Positions 25,216 through 35,600 of a stretch of 64,000 nucleotides of DNA are shown here, one piece after another. The translations under genes and the position numbers were made by a program. Source of the stretch: Actinokineospora sp. NBRC 105648 (GTDB lineage: Bacteria; Actinomycetota; Actinomycetes; Mycobacteriales; Pseudonocardiaceae); the NCBI RefSeq assembly GCF_030269645.1, contig NZ_BSTR01000010.1, positions 140,670 through 204,669 on the forward strand, written 5' to 3'. Under the pieces are notes generated by a model, which saw only the letters and a list, made by a program, of their open reading frames with translations, had not been told where the DNA came from and did no database searches. Numbering within the stretch: position 1 is the first letter of the stretch; each line of letters opens with the position of its first letter.

Positions 25216-25503
25216 ATGGCCAAGTACGGCTACGACGACGCGACCCTGCAGGGCATCATCAACGCCACCGAGACCGGCCTGCAGGCGATGGGCAACCTCA
25301 ACTCGGGCGTGATGAACATCCAGGCGATGCTGCCCCAGGTCAACAACTCGACCTCCGGCATCAAGCTCTCCACCGCGATCGCCGACTGGACCACCGACTT
25401 CAACCTGGTGAAGAACCAGCTCGACGCGCTCAACGTCAAGGCCAACGCGCTGCTCACGGCCAACCGCTCCGCGAACACCGACGCCGACAGCGCGTCCAAC
25501 TAA
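25216..25503 (+). CDS. WXG100-like small T7SS protein (95 residues)
   Basis: A 95-residue helical protein without signal peptide, ATG at 25216 after AAGGAGAACC. The size, the all-helical two-hairpin prediction and the central turn (QVNNSTSGIKLSTAIADW) fit Esx/WXG100 proteins. The tryptophan lies in IADWTTDF rather than in a canonical W-x-G. Such proteins are exported as folded heterodimers. It is the first of three small genes in a row between eccB and the large Gly/Pro-rich substrate, so it is probably one half of a pair with the next gene. Confidence 0.8.
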   Translation: MAKYGYDDATLQGIINATETGLQAMGNLNSGVMNIQAMLPQVNNSTSGIKLSTAIADWTTDFNLVKNQLDALNVKANALLTANRSANTDADSASN

Positions 25504-25544
25504 CCCCTCCCCGCACCCGCCCGCACTGTCCGAAAGGGATCATC

Positions 25545-25835
25545 ATGACCGCGTTCGACATCGACCACGACGGCTACCTCGAGCTCAACGAGCAGCTGTA
25601 CATGTACGTCCGCCAGCTGGGCGACATCCTCACCAACCTCAACGCGTCGCTGAAGAACATCGACGTGGCCACCAGCGGTAAGGCCACCCCGCTGTGGCAG
25701 GAGGCCCAGGCCACCTGGACCGCCACCTACACCGACATGGAGACCAAGCTGAACAGCCGCTCGCTGGCCTCCATCAACGTCCACGAGATCTTCTCCGAGG
25801 GCGACAGCCGCGGCCAGGGCATCATGCTCGGCTGA
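25545..25835 (+). CDS. WXG100-like small T7SS protein (96 residues)
   Basis: A 96-residue helical protein with AAAGGG before its ATG. The middle has the turn PLWQEAQATW, where W-Q-E takes the W-x-G place, flanked by two amphipathic helices (LNEQLYMYVRQLGDILTNL and YTDMETKLNSRSLASI). It lies 41 bp after the previous WXG100-like gene, and the two probably form an Esx-type dimer. The tail (INVHEIFSEGD) is acidic; no clear YxxxD/E export signal is seen, so the partner or a larger substrate may carry it. Confidence 0.8.
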   Translation: MTAFDIDHDGYLELNEQLYMYVRQLGDILTNLNASLKNIDVATSGKATPLWQEAQATWTATYTDMETKLNSRSLASINVHEIFSEGDSRGQGIMLG

Positions 25836-25936
25836 CCCGCCGGGGCACCGGGTGTCCACATCGGACGCCCGGTGCCCCGGCCGGTTCGACCCACCACCAC
25901 CGACCCGCACCACCGCCACGACCCAGGAGAGCAGCC

Positions 25937-26323
25937 ATGGCAGGCAACATCACATTCGACGAGGGCCGGTACAACCAGCTCATCAACATCATGACCGACA
26001 TGGAGTACAAGCTCCTGCACAACGCCACCGCCTCCGACACCAACCCGCTCGACGCGGACTTCACCCTGCAGCCCGGCACGCAGAAGTGGCAGGCCGCGAT
26101 CAACCTGGTGGCCAAGGGCAAGACCTTCGGCGGCTCGGTCGCCCAGCAGAACGAGCTGATCCGCCAGGCGATCGTGAAGTTCCGCAACGCCCTGGAGGCG
26201 GCGCGGGACGTGTTCAAGGAGACCGACGACCTGGCCCAGTACGACATCAGCCGGTTCGTCGCCGAGTTCCCCGACTTCAACGCGGGCGGCGGCTTCAGCG
26301 GCCCGCAGGGCGGCCCGCACTGA
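25937..26323 (+). CDS. WXG100-like T7SS protein with Gly-rich tail (128 residues)
   Basis: The 128-residue product has AGGAGAG before its ATG. It is helical (FDEGRYNQLINIMTDMEYKLL at the N-terminus, IRQAIVKFRNALEAARDVFKE further on) with a central PGTQKWQAAINLVAKG, where W-Q-A takes the W-x-G place. The C-terminus ends in a Gly/Pro tail after VAEFPDFNAGGG. It stands 101 bp after the second Esx-like gene and 176 bp before the large substrate. I regard it as a third Esx-like member or a dedicated partner of the next gene. Confidence 0.78.
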   Translation: MAGNITFDEGRYNQLINIMTDMEYKLLHNATASDTNPLDADFTLQPGTQKWQAAINLVAKGKTFGGSVAQQNELIRQAIVKFRNALEAARDVFKETDDLAQYDISRFVAEFPDFNAGGGFSGPQGGPH

Positions 26324-26499
26324 CGGGGGTCTCGCAGCCCGGCTGTGGGCGCCGCGGCGACGCCGGGCGGTCGCGCCGGACGGGGTGACCCACCGCCCGC
26401 GAACCAGCCCGCACCCGCCGACCGCGCACCGCGCGGCGCCGACCACCAGCCCGGTCGCGGGACACCGCGGACCACATCCACCGACAAGGAGTCATGGTC

Positions 26500-28854
26500 A
26501 TGGCAGACCCCACACTCCCCGCAACCGGGGACTTCTCCCAGGCGACGTTCTCCCAGATCCTGTTCGCCATCACCGGGCAGGGCAGTGACCTGCACGCGGT
26601 GCTCGACGCCAACTCCGGGTTGGGGGAGTCGCCCAACCCCTGGATCCGGTTCACCCCGCCCGGGTCGGCGGCGAACTCCATCTCCTACCACGCCTGGGAC
26701 AAGTACTACTTCGGGGCAGACCACAACCAGAGCGCGTACACGGCGTGGAACACCGCCACCTACTCCATCGAGCAGATCGCCCTCCCGATGTTCAACGGGA
26801 AGACCGGCCTGATGGACGTGCAGCTGCTGCGCGACTCCAAGACGGTGACCGACAACTACCTGACGTTCCTCAACAACAGCCTGACCACCACCAAGCAGTG
26901 GGTGTCCAGCCTGGACAGCGACGACAGCGCGTTCAAGGGCAAGGCGGCGTTCGCGATCCAGGTGAACCTGCGCCGGATGGCGTTCACCTTCAACGACCTG
27001 CACGACCAGATCATGCTCGACCGCACGCCCGCGACCCCGACCGGCCTCAACGACGCGGCCGACGCCCTGGCGGCGTTCGGCAAGGCCATGGCCAACATCT
27101 GGTGGGACTCGCGGGACTTCCTGTACAACAAGGCCGCCAACGTCGCGGACCTGTTCGTCAACAACGTCTCCGCCCACATCAAGCACCAGGGCCTCGACGT
27201 CTCCACCAAGGGCATGGAGAGCTGGGGGCAGCCGGCCTACCTGCTCGACCAGTGGAGCGCCAAGGACCGCGGCAAGGCCGAGCAGTACATCAAGGACTCG
27301 ATGGCGCTCTACGCCAGCAACCGGGTCACCCCGCCCGCGCTGCCCGCGGAGATGCCGGTCATCGACGGCGACCTGCAGCTGCAGGGCACCTGGGACCAGG
27401 CCAACTCGGCGATCAGCGCGTACATGCGCACCGAGCTGAAGAAGATGGACGAGAAGGCCCGCGTCGAGCTCGGCAAGCTGGAGACGGCCTACAAGCGCGC
27501 CGGGCGCGGCCTGCTCGACCTCAAGACCAACCAGCCGCCCACGATCGGCAGCCCGCCGCCGGACCCCAACAACCCCAACGGTCCCGGTGCCAACCCGCCG
27601 CCCCCGCCGAACATCCCGCCCCCGCCCGCGAACGGCGGCGCGGACTTCAACGGTCCCGGCGCCAACGGCGGTGGCGGTCCGGGTGGTGGCCCCGGCGGCG
27701 GTCCCGGTGGCGGCGGCCCGGACGTCAGCAGCCTGCTCAACGAGGGCCCCGGCGCCAACGGTGGTGGCGGCCCCGGCGGAGGTGGCCCCGGTGGTGGCGG
27801 CCCCGACATCAGCGACCTGCTCAACGAGGGCCCGGGTGGCGGTCCGGGTGACCCGGCGAACGGCGGCACGGGCAACGGCGGCCTCGGCGACCCGGCCAAC
27901 GGTGGTCTGGGCGACCCGGCCAACGGCGGCCCCGGCGGCGGCGTGCTGCCCCCCGGCCTGCTCCCCGGCGGCCCGGTCGTGCGCAACCCCGACGGCTCGA
28001 TCCGCAAGCCCGACGACCCGGCGAACGGCGGCACCGGTCCCGGCGGTCTCCCGGGTGGTCTCCCCGGCGGCCTCGACGATCCGGCCAACGGCGGTACCGG
28101 CGACGACGGCTGGTCGCCCGGCGACCTCTCCCCGCGCACCCCGAGCCTGCCCGGTGTCCCGGGTGGCACGGGTGGCGGCGCGGGCGGTGGCGGTGCCAAC
28201 GGCGGGGTCAACTTCGGCCCCGGCTCCAGCCCGGACTCGCTGCCCGGCCTCGACCTGCTCACCCCGGGCGACCTGGCCAACGGCGGCGTCGGCTCCGGCG
28301 GGCTCGACGCCTGGGGCGCGGCGGGCGGCGGCGCCGGTGTCGGTGCCGACGGTTTCGGCGGCGGTGCGGGCGGCGGGCTCGGTGCGGGCGGCGGGCTGGG
28401 CGCGGGCGGCGGACTGGGTGCCGGGGCGGGCGCGGGCAACCCGTTCGGCTCGGGCTCGACCGACGGCTGGTCGGACTGGTCCGGCGGTGGCTCCGACGGT
28501 CACGGCCAGCCGGGTGCCCCCGGTGCCAACGGCGAGCACCAGGACCAGCGCGGCGGGATGCCGTTCATGCCGCCGATGATGGGCGGGATGGGCGGGATGG
28601 GCGGAGCCGGTGGTCAGGGCCGCGAGGAGAAGGAACGCGAGCGCACCACCTGGCTCTCCGAGGACGAGAAGGTCTGGGGCACCGACAGTGATGTCGGTCA
28701 CGGAGTCATCGGAAGACCCGACTCCGGTGAACCCGAAACCGATGAGCCGCTCGTGTCTACCCATGTGCACCTGCGCACCACCGGCCCGCGGACGCGGACC
28801 AAGCCGACCGAGCAGCGCACGGCGGACGAGCAGACCGCCCAGGCCACCACGTGA
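26500..28854 (+). CDS. large Gly/Pro-rich PPE-like T7SS substrate with conserved acidic C-terminal motif
   Basis: The 784-residue product has no signal peptide. Residues 1-350 are helical with several Trp (SSLDSDDSAFKG region, NIWWDSRDF, TKGMESWGQPAYLLDQW) and resemble the helical head of PPE/WXG100-type substrates. Residues 350-660 are Gly/Pro/Asn-rich, with repeats of D-P-A-N-G-G and GPGANGGGGPGGG and the twice repeated DVSSLLNEGPG/DISDLLNEGPG. A Met-rich stretch (MPPMMGGMGGMGG) follows. The end (about 718-745) is WLSEDEKVWGTDSDV then VIGRP, an acidic motif I know from C-termini of such proteins in related actinomycetes. The ATG at 26500 is preferred over 26494 because AAGGAG lies 8 bp upstream. 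Likely exported to the surface by the EccBCD machine. Confidence 0.82.
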   Translation: MADPTLPATGDFSQATFSQILFAITGQGSDLHAVLDANSGLGESPNPWIRFTPPGSAANSISYHAWDKYYFGADHNQSAYTAWNTATYSIEQIALPMFNGKTGLMDVQLLRDSKTVTDNYLTFLNNSLTTTKQWVSSLDSDDSAFKGKAAFAIQVNLRRMAFTFNDLHDQIMLDRTPATPTGLNDAADALAAFGKAMANIWWDSRDFLYNKAANVADLFVNNVSAHIKHQGLDVSTKGMESWGQPAYLLDQWSAKDRGKAEQYIKDSMALYASNRVTPPALPAEMPVIDGDLQLQGTWDQANSAISAYMRTELKKMDEKARVELGKLETAYKRAGRGLLDLKTNQPPTIGSPPPDPNNPNGPGANPPPPPNIPPPPANGGADFNGPGANGGGGPGGGPGGGPGGGGPDVSSLLNEGPGANGGGGPGGGGPGGGGPDISDLLNEGPGGGPGDPANGGTGNGGLGDPANGGLGDPANGGPGGGVLPPGLLPGGPVVRNPDGSIRKPDDPANGGTGPGGLPGGLPGGLDDPANGGTGDDGWSPGDLSPRTPSLPGVPGGTGGGAGGGGANGGVNFGPGSSPDSLPGLDLLTPGDLANGGVGSGGLDAWGAAGGGAGVGADGFGGGAGGGLGAGGGLGAGGGLGAGAGAGNPFGSGSTDGWSDWSGGGSDGHGQPGAPGANGEHQDQRGGMPFMPPMMGGMGGMGGAGGQGREEKERERTTWLSEDEKVWGTDSDVGHGVIGRPDSGEPETDEPLVSTHVHLRTTGPRTRTKPTEQRTADEQTAQATT

Positions 28855-28885
28855 CCCGGGCGCCGGACCGAACGGAGGAACCCAG

Positions 28886-29296
28886 ATGTCCACACCACTG
28901 CACAACGAGATGGCCGCGGCGCTGACCGAGCTGCGCGAGCAGCAGGCCAAGATCACCAGCGCGGTCGACCGGGTCGCCGCGTCCAGCACGACCGCGGTCT
29001 CCGAGGACCACGTGGTCGAGGCGACCGTCGACGGGCAGGGCAAGGTCACCGGGATCAAGTTCACCGGCCGCCGCTGGCGGGACATGGCCCCCAAGGAGCT
29101 CGCCGCCCGGCTGGTCGAGGTGATCGGCCGGGCACAGGACCAGGCCGCCGCCGCCACCTCGGGCATCTTCGCCGAGATGATGCCGGGCGGGATGATGCCG
29201 CAGGGCTTCGACCTGTCCGACATGGACACCATCGGCTCCGAGATCGCCGCGATGTTCGACGCCGCGGTCAAGGACTCCGGGAAGTGGTCGCAGTGA
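28886..29296 (+). CDS. YbaB/EbfC-like protein of T7SS toxin operons
   Basis: The 136-residue product has GGAGG before its ATG. An N-terminal helix (LTELREQQAKITSAVDRV) is followed by a small beta sheet (VVEATVDGQGKVTGIKF) and a second helix (ELAARLVEVIGRAQDQAA), the YbaB/EbfC fold. Classical members bind DNA near recR, but actinomycete paralogues are commonly found directly before WXG100-toxin pairs. It overlaps the next gene by 4 bp (GTGA), so it is made together with the WXG100-like partner and the giant toxin. A chaperone or adaptor role is inferred. Confidence 0.85.
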   Translation: MSTPLHNEMAAALTELREQQAKITSAVDRVAASSTTAVSEDHVVEATVDGQGKVTGIKFTGRRWRDMAPKELAARLVEVIGRAQDQAAAATSGIFAEMMPGGMMPQGFDLSDMDTIGSEIAAMFDAAVKDSGKWSQ

Positions 29297-29601
29297 GCGA
29301 GCGGCTCGCCGTCGACCCGGACGCGCTGCGCCAGGGCGGGGTCAACATCCGCGGCACCGTCGACCTGGCCGTCAGCATCTGCAACCAGCTCTTCGCCGCC
29401 GCCGAGGAGAACCGCGGCGCCGGGGGCACCGGGGAGATGGGGGAGAAGTTCGACGCGGGCTACCGCCCCGGCGAGGAGCACGCGCTGAAGTTCTTGCGCC
29501 TCATGCAGAAGACGCTCGGCGAGACGGGGACCCGCACGGTCAAGACCGCGCGCGTGTTCACCGACGCCAGCGACGACGCCGACGCGGCAGTGCGTCCCTA
29601 G
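29293..29601 (+). CDS. WXG100-like partner protein of the giant toxin (102 residues)
   Basis: A GTG start at 29293 lies in the GTGA overlap with the YbaB-like gene. The 102-residue helical product contains GTGEMGEKFDAGYRPGEE, the loop typical of WXG100-family proteins encoded just before polymorphic toxins. A long second helix (ALKFLRLMQKTLGETGTR) follows. It ends 15 bp before the giant gene. It probably dimerises with the WXG100-type N-terminal domain of the giant protein to form the export-competent helical bundle recognised by EccC. Confidence 0.85.
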   Translation: MSERLAVDPDALRQGGVNIRGTVDLAVSICNQLFAAAEENRGAGGTGEMGEKFDAGYRPGEEHALKFLRLMQKTLGETGTRTVKTARVFTDASDDADAAVRP

Positions 29602-29616
29602 GAGGGGTGAGTTCCG

Positions 29617-32600
29617 ATGGCCCTGATGGTCCCTGACGAAGTCCGCAAGCTGTTCCAGGTCCTCACCGGTGAGGAGTGGCCGGACGCCAACGAGGACAAG
29701 TTGCGCGCCCTGGCCGACGCCTGGGAGACCGCCGCCAACCGCCTCAGCAACGAGTTGGCCCCGCAGCTGCGCGATTCCGTCAGGATCATCAGGGCCTCCT
29801 TCCTCGGCGCCGCCGAGCAGGCCTTCGCCAACCGGATGGCCCCCTACGTCGAGGGGACCGACAACTACATCTCCATCGCCGACGAGCAGTTCCGCGCGCT
29901 GGCCAAGTTCCTGCGCGACCTGGCGCTGGAGGTAGAGTACGTCAAGATCGTCTCGATCCTGACGCTGATCTCGCTGATCATCGAGATCGCCTGGGCCATC
30001 GCCAACGCGTTCTGGACCGGCGGCGGCAGCATGGCCTGGCTGGCCGCCCGGATGGCCATCGTGCGCTGGCTGCTCAAGACCCTGCTCGGCCGCCTGCTGA
30101 TCAAGGTGATCCAGGCGCAGGTCGTCGGCATCGCCTTCCAGCTGGTGATCGACGTGGTGGCGCAGCTGATCCAGTTCGCCAGCGGCTCCCGGCACGAGTG
30201 GAACCCCAAGTACACCGCGACCGCGGCGGCGGTCGGCGCGCTCGGCGGCGCGCTGACCCTGCCGCTGGCCGGGTTCGGCAAGGCCCTCGCCCACATCACC
30301 ACCTCCGGCCTGGACAACTGGCTGGGCAAGGTCGCCAAGAACAAGGTCAACTGGCACAAGTCCATCCCGGAGCACATCACCGAGATCGGCGTCGAGTCCT
30401 TCCACGAGGTCTTCACCGAGGCGCTCTACAAGTACCTCACCGAGGGCGAGTGGGAGATGAACCCGTACTCGGCTTCCTCGGGTGCGGTGTCCGGTATCGC
30501 GGGCGCCTCCGGCTCGGCCATCGGTTCCGCCCTCGCGGGCAAGGGCGGCCCGGGCGACAGCCAGTCGCACACCAACGGCACCCGCGGCGGGGACAAGCCG
30601 AACACCACGCCCCCCAACGTGGTCGACCCCAACGGCAAACCCACCCCCACGCCGACCCGCGGCGGCGTCGACACCAACGGCAACCTGGGCGGCAAGGGCG
30701 ATCTCGGCGGCAAGGACGTCCCCGGCACGGGCCCGGTCGCCACCGGCCCGGGCACCCCCACCCGCGGCGGCGTGGGCACCCCGACCACGAACGTCCCGGG
30801 CAGCGGCCCGGGGGCAGGCACCACCCCCGGCGGTACCCGGGGGAACGGCCAGGGCACCGGCGGGAACAACCCGGTCACCGGCGGCACGAACACCCCGGGC
30901 AAGTCCGGTCCGACCGACTCGGTCGGCAGCCTGCCCGGCCGTCAGGACGGCGCGCCCCAGGTCACCCCGCACACGCAGACACCGCCGTCGACCCAGACCG
31001 GGGAACAGCACTCCCCGGTCCCGCAGACCGCGACCGGCCAAGCGGGCACCTCCCAGCCGGGTTCTGGCCAGCCGGGACCGGCCCCGTCGAACCCGTCCCA
31101 GACCGGTCCCACCCAGCCCGGTGTCAGCCAGAGCGGCCTCGGCCAGAACACGCCGGGGCAGAGCGGGATCGGCCAGAACGGCACCGTCCCGACGAGCTCC
31201 ACCCAGCCCACCACCGGTCAGCCCGGCGGTACCCAGTCGAACCCGGCCACGGTGGGCGGTAACCAGTCGAGCACCAGCCCGGCGACCACCACCCAGTCCG
31301 GCACCAGCTCCTCGACCACGACCCAGTCGAGCACCACGCCGTCGAACTCCACGCCTTCGGGCACCACGCCTTCGGGCACCACACAGTCGAGCACGGCCCA
31401 GTCCAACTCGAATCCGTCCGGCACCAGCCAGTCCAGCACTACTCAGTCCGGCACCAGCCAGTCCAGTACGACGTCGACCAGCCAGTCGACCACCAGCAGC
31501 GCCCAGTCGAGCACGACCACGACCTCCGGTCAGGCGAACAACACCCCGTCCGGCAGCAGCCAGTCCACCGGCGCCCGCGGTGGCCAGTCCGGCACCCTTC
31601 CGCCCAGCACCAGCCAAACCAGCCTCACCCAGTCGAACACCGGTCAGTCCACTCCGGGCCAGGCAGGCGGCCGCCCCACCACCTCGACCACCGCAACCAC
31701 CTCGACTACGGCAACCAACTCGACTACGGCGTCCACCCAGGTCCCGACCACCTCCAAGCCCGCCCCCGTCAACCCCACCAGCCCGACCACGGCGGCCCCG
31801 ACCAAGACCACCACCGGCCCCACCCCGGAAACCGCCACCGCCGCGGCCACGTCGTCGGCGAAGTCGGCGGCTCCCAAGACGCCGACGAACAAGCTCTCCA
31901 AGGCCAAGAAGTCCAAGCCCGCCACCAAGCCCACCACCACGTCCCAGCTCTCGAAGCCCCCCGCCTCCAAGAGCGCCACCCCCACCACAACGGTCCCGAC
32001 CACTCCCAAGCCCGCCGTCAAGGCGCCCGCGACCGCCACCGCGCAGGAGGGCTTCACCCCCAACAAGCGCCCCCGCCTCGACAAGCCCGCCCCGACGCCC
32101 AAGCGGGGCAACCGGAACCCCCGGCTCGCCGCCGCGGTACCGGGACCGTTCAGCGACTTCACCCAGTGGCTGGGCATGATCAACAACGGTCGGGGCACGG
32201 TCAACTGCGTCGACACCGCCGTCTCGTTCCACCACACCTGGCGCGGCGACCCCACCAGCGCCGGGACCGGCCGGGCGACGGTCGGCGACGCGGGCACCAG
32301 CACCGGGTTCGCCCCGGACTACGTCGGCGAGGGCAAGGTCGCGCTCGACGAGGTGGTCGAGCGCGTCCAGCGGGGCGGCCACGGGTCGGACGCGATCGTG
32401 TTCACCACCCCGCCCGGTGCCAAGGACGGGCACGCCTGGAACATCGTCAACCACCACGGCGTGGTGTCCCACGTGGACGCCCAGTCCGGCACCCACTCCA
32501 CCACCGCGCCCGCCGCGGGCAAGGTCTGGGCGATCACGCTCGACCCGAGCGGCGCGTTCATCGGCGGCACCACCGTGGCCAACCAGGGCAGCACCGGCAA

Positions 32601-35600
32601 GCAGGCGGTGGGCGACTCCTTCGGTGCCCGCCCGCCCGCCGACGCGGTGGCCCGCGCCCAGCAGGCCGTCCAGGACGCGAACACCGCGGGCGCCCAGGTG
32701 CGCGCCTCGGCGATCGGTACCGACCTGAGCCACCGCTCCGCCGCCGCGCAGGCCGCCGCGGCCGCCGAGGCGCTGCGGATCGCGCAGGCCGCCGCCGCGT
32801 CGACCCGGGCGCTGGCCAACCCGCTCGTGCAGACGCTCAACACCGTCCGCGGGCAGATCGCTGGGCTGGCCACCCGGATGGAGGGCGAGCTGCGCGCCGA
32901 GAACGAGCTGCAGCAGCGCCGCGACCGCCTCGACACCGCCATCGGCAACCAGCAGGGCGTGGTCGACACCGCCGCCAACGCCGTCACCGCGGCCACCACC
33001 CCCGAGGCGATCGCCGCGGCCAACCTCGACGTGCGGGCCGAGCAGGACACACTCGACGAGCTCAACACCGAGCGCGGCCAGGTCGACACCGCGTTGACCA
33101 CGGCGCGTCAGACGCGCCAGGCCACCCAGGCCCAGATCGGCGGGCTGCGCACCCAGGAGCAGGCCGCGCACGCCGCCGCGCGTGGTCCCTACGCCGCTGC
33201 GGTCGCCGCGGCCGATGCCGCGCGCACCGCCGAACGCCACGCCCAGCAGGCCGCGCGGGAGGCACAGCGCACCGGCCCGCAGGTCGCCGCGATCGACAAC
33301 GCCCAGCGGACCGCCAACACCGCCGCGCAGCAGGCCGCCGCCGCGATCCCCAACCTGGGCGTGCAGGCCGCCCAGGAGCAGACGCTGCACGACACGGCCG
33401 TGGCCACCCAGGGCATGGCCGACAACGCCGCGCAGACCGCGCAGGACCTGCAGGGGCAGGCCGACACCCTCGCCGGGCAGATCGAGACCCTCGAACAGGA
33501 CATCGCCACCGCGAAGGTCGCGGCCAAGGCGAACGCGGCCGCGGTTGCCGCGAACCAGTCCAACCAGACCGGTCAGGCCGAGAGCAGCACGGCCGCCACC
33601 CAGCCCGGCAGCACCCCGGACCCGCAGGTCGCCCTCGACGCAGAGGTCACCCGGCTCGAGCAGCAGCTCACCCCGCTCACCACCCAGCAAACCCAGCTGA
33701 CCGGCCAGATCACCGCCGCCGACGTCAACGCCCAGAGGCTCCAGCAGGCGGCCGACCGGGCCCAGCAGGCCGCCGACGACCAGGCCGACGTGGTCAACAA
33801 CCTGCTGACCCAGATCGACGGCTTCCGCGACACCGCCCAGAACGCGGCGCAGACCGCCACCGCGGCCGCGCAGACCGCGACCACCGCGGCAGGCGCCGCG
33901 AAGAAGTCCGCCGGGGACGCCAAGAAGGGCGCCGCGCAGGGCGAGGTCGAGCGTGGTCTCACCCTCCTCGGTGACGTGCCCTTCGCGAACCGCATCGTGA
34001 TCGAGCAGCTCGGCCCCACCACCCAGTTGACCGACTCGGTCGCCCAGCTGTTCAACGACAACACCCAGCAGGTCGCCGACCAGGCGGGCCAAGCCGCCGC
34101 GCAAGCCGTCCAGGAGCACCTGGGCACGATCATCAACCAGGGTCACGAGATCACCGTCGACACCCCGGCGGGACCGGTGCGGGTCCTGCTCACCGGCCAC
34201 CCGGTGCGGCCCGGGGACACCCGCACCTCGGCGACGGTCAACGCCGCCCCCAACTCCCACCCGGACGTGGTCAAGACCAAGCGCGACGACGAGCAGGTCC
34301 CGGTCACCGTCACCACCTCGTCCAACCTGCCGATCCGCGTCCCGTTCGTGTCGCTGGCGCCGATCGTCGACGCCGTCCCGTTCATCCGCCCGGTCGCCTC
34401 CGCGGGCTTCACCGCCAAGCGCTCGCAGGGCATGACCTCCAACAACTCCAGCAGGCCGGGCGTGCGCACCGGCGACCGGCCGTGGGTGAACACCCAGATC
34501 CAGATCACCGCCACCCGGATCGGCGTCAACCGGCCCGTCACGTCCACAGTGGACGTCGGGATGCGCGTCCCGGCGGTGGTCCCGGCGACCCCGGCACCCG
34601 CGCCACTGCCGGTCAACGGCCGCTCCAACCTGGGCACCGACGCCGTGCGGGTCCCCCCGGCGATGACCGCCGCGGTCACCACCGCGCTCGGCGACCCGGC
34701 CCACCGCGGCGCGGTGACCTCGCTGCTGGGTTCGGACCAGGTGCTCCAGATGCCGGACAACGGGCAGGTCACCAAGACCATCGGCGGCAGCCAGGTCGTC
34801 GTCGCGCACAACGGCCAGCCGCAGGTAAGCCTGGTCGGCCCGTCGAACAAGGTCGACGAGCAGCGCACCGCGAACACCCCGTCCTCGATCATCACCAAGG
34901 GCAGCGACGTCACCGCGGGTCTGGGCATGGCCGCGGGCGAGAACACCCCGACGTTGCAGTGGTTCGTGGGCCTGTTCAGCGATTTCGCCAGCCAGCGCAC
35001 CGGCGGCTACAGCCGGGGCAACGAGTCCGCCGTCGAGCGCAACTCCAGCCAGCCTGAGCTGGTCTACCAGGTCGACCGCCCGGTCACCGTCACCGTCGCG
35101 GGCGGCCAGCCGGTGCACGGCACGGTCACCGGCCTGGTCACCGTGCCGGTGCCGCTGGCCATGGAGCTCGGCCTGCCCATCCCGCAGCACCTGGCGAACA
35201 CCCCGGCCAACACCATCCCGCGCCAGGTCGGCAACCAGAGCTACCAGATCGGCACCGACGACATCGTCGCTGTGCCGGGCAAGAACGACATCCTCGGCTT
35301 CGTCAACCAGGGCTTGAGCCAGGCGGGCCAGGCTGCGGTGAACGAGAAGTTCGACACCGCGCCCAAGACGCTCACCGCGATCTACAACTCCCTACACGGC
35401 GGTGAGCAGGTCACCTGGGCCGAGGGCAACCGGCTGCACACCCTGGAGATCTACGCCGCGATCCGCCCGCCCGCGAGCAGCTTCCCGTCCGGGCAGACCA
35501 AGACCGCCGTGCAGGACCACGCGACCTCGCAGCGCAGGCGCACCGACCAGGTCAGCCGCAACGCCAAGGTCGGTGTGGGCGGCGAGGTGCGGCCGACCTT

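Noticed and set aside
25822..35190. 3,122-codon open frame on the minus strand
   Set aside because: It runs antisense to the clear esx genes and the first part of the giant toxin. It has no ribosome site, and the translation is Gly/Arg/Val/Leu monotony typical of mirror frames in GC-rich DNA.
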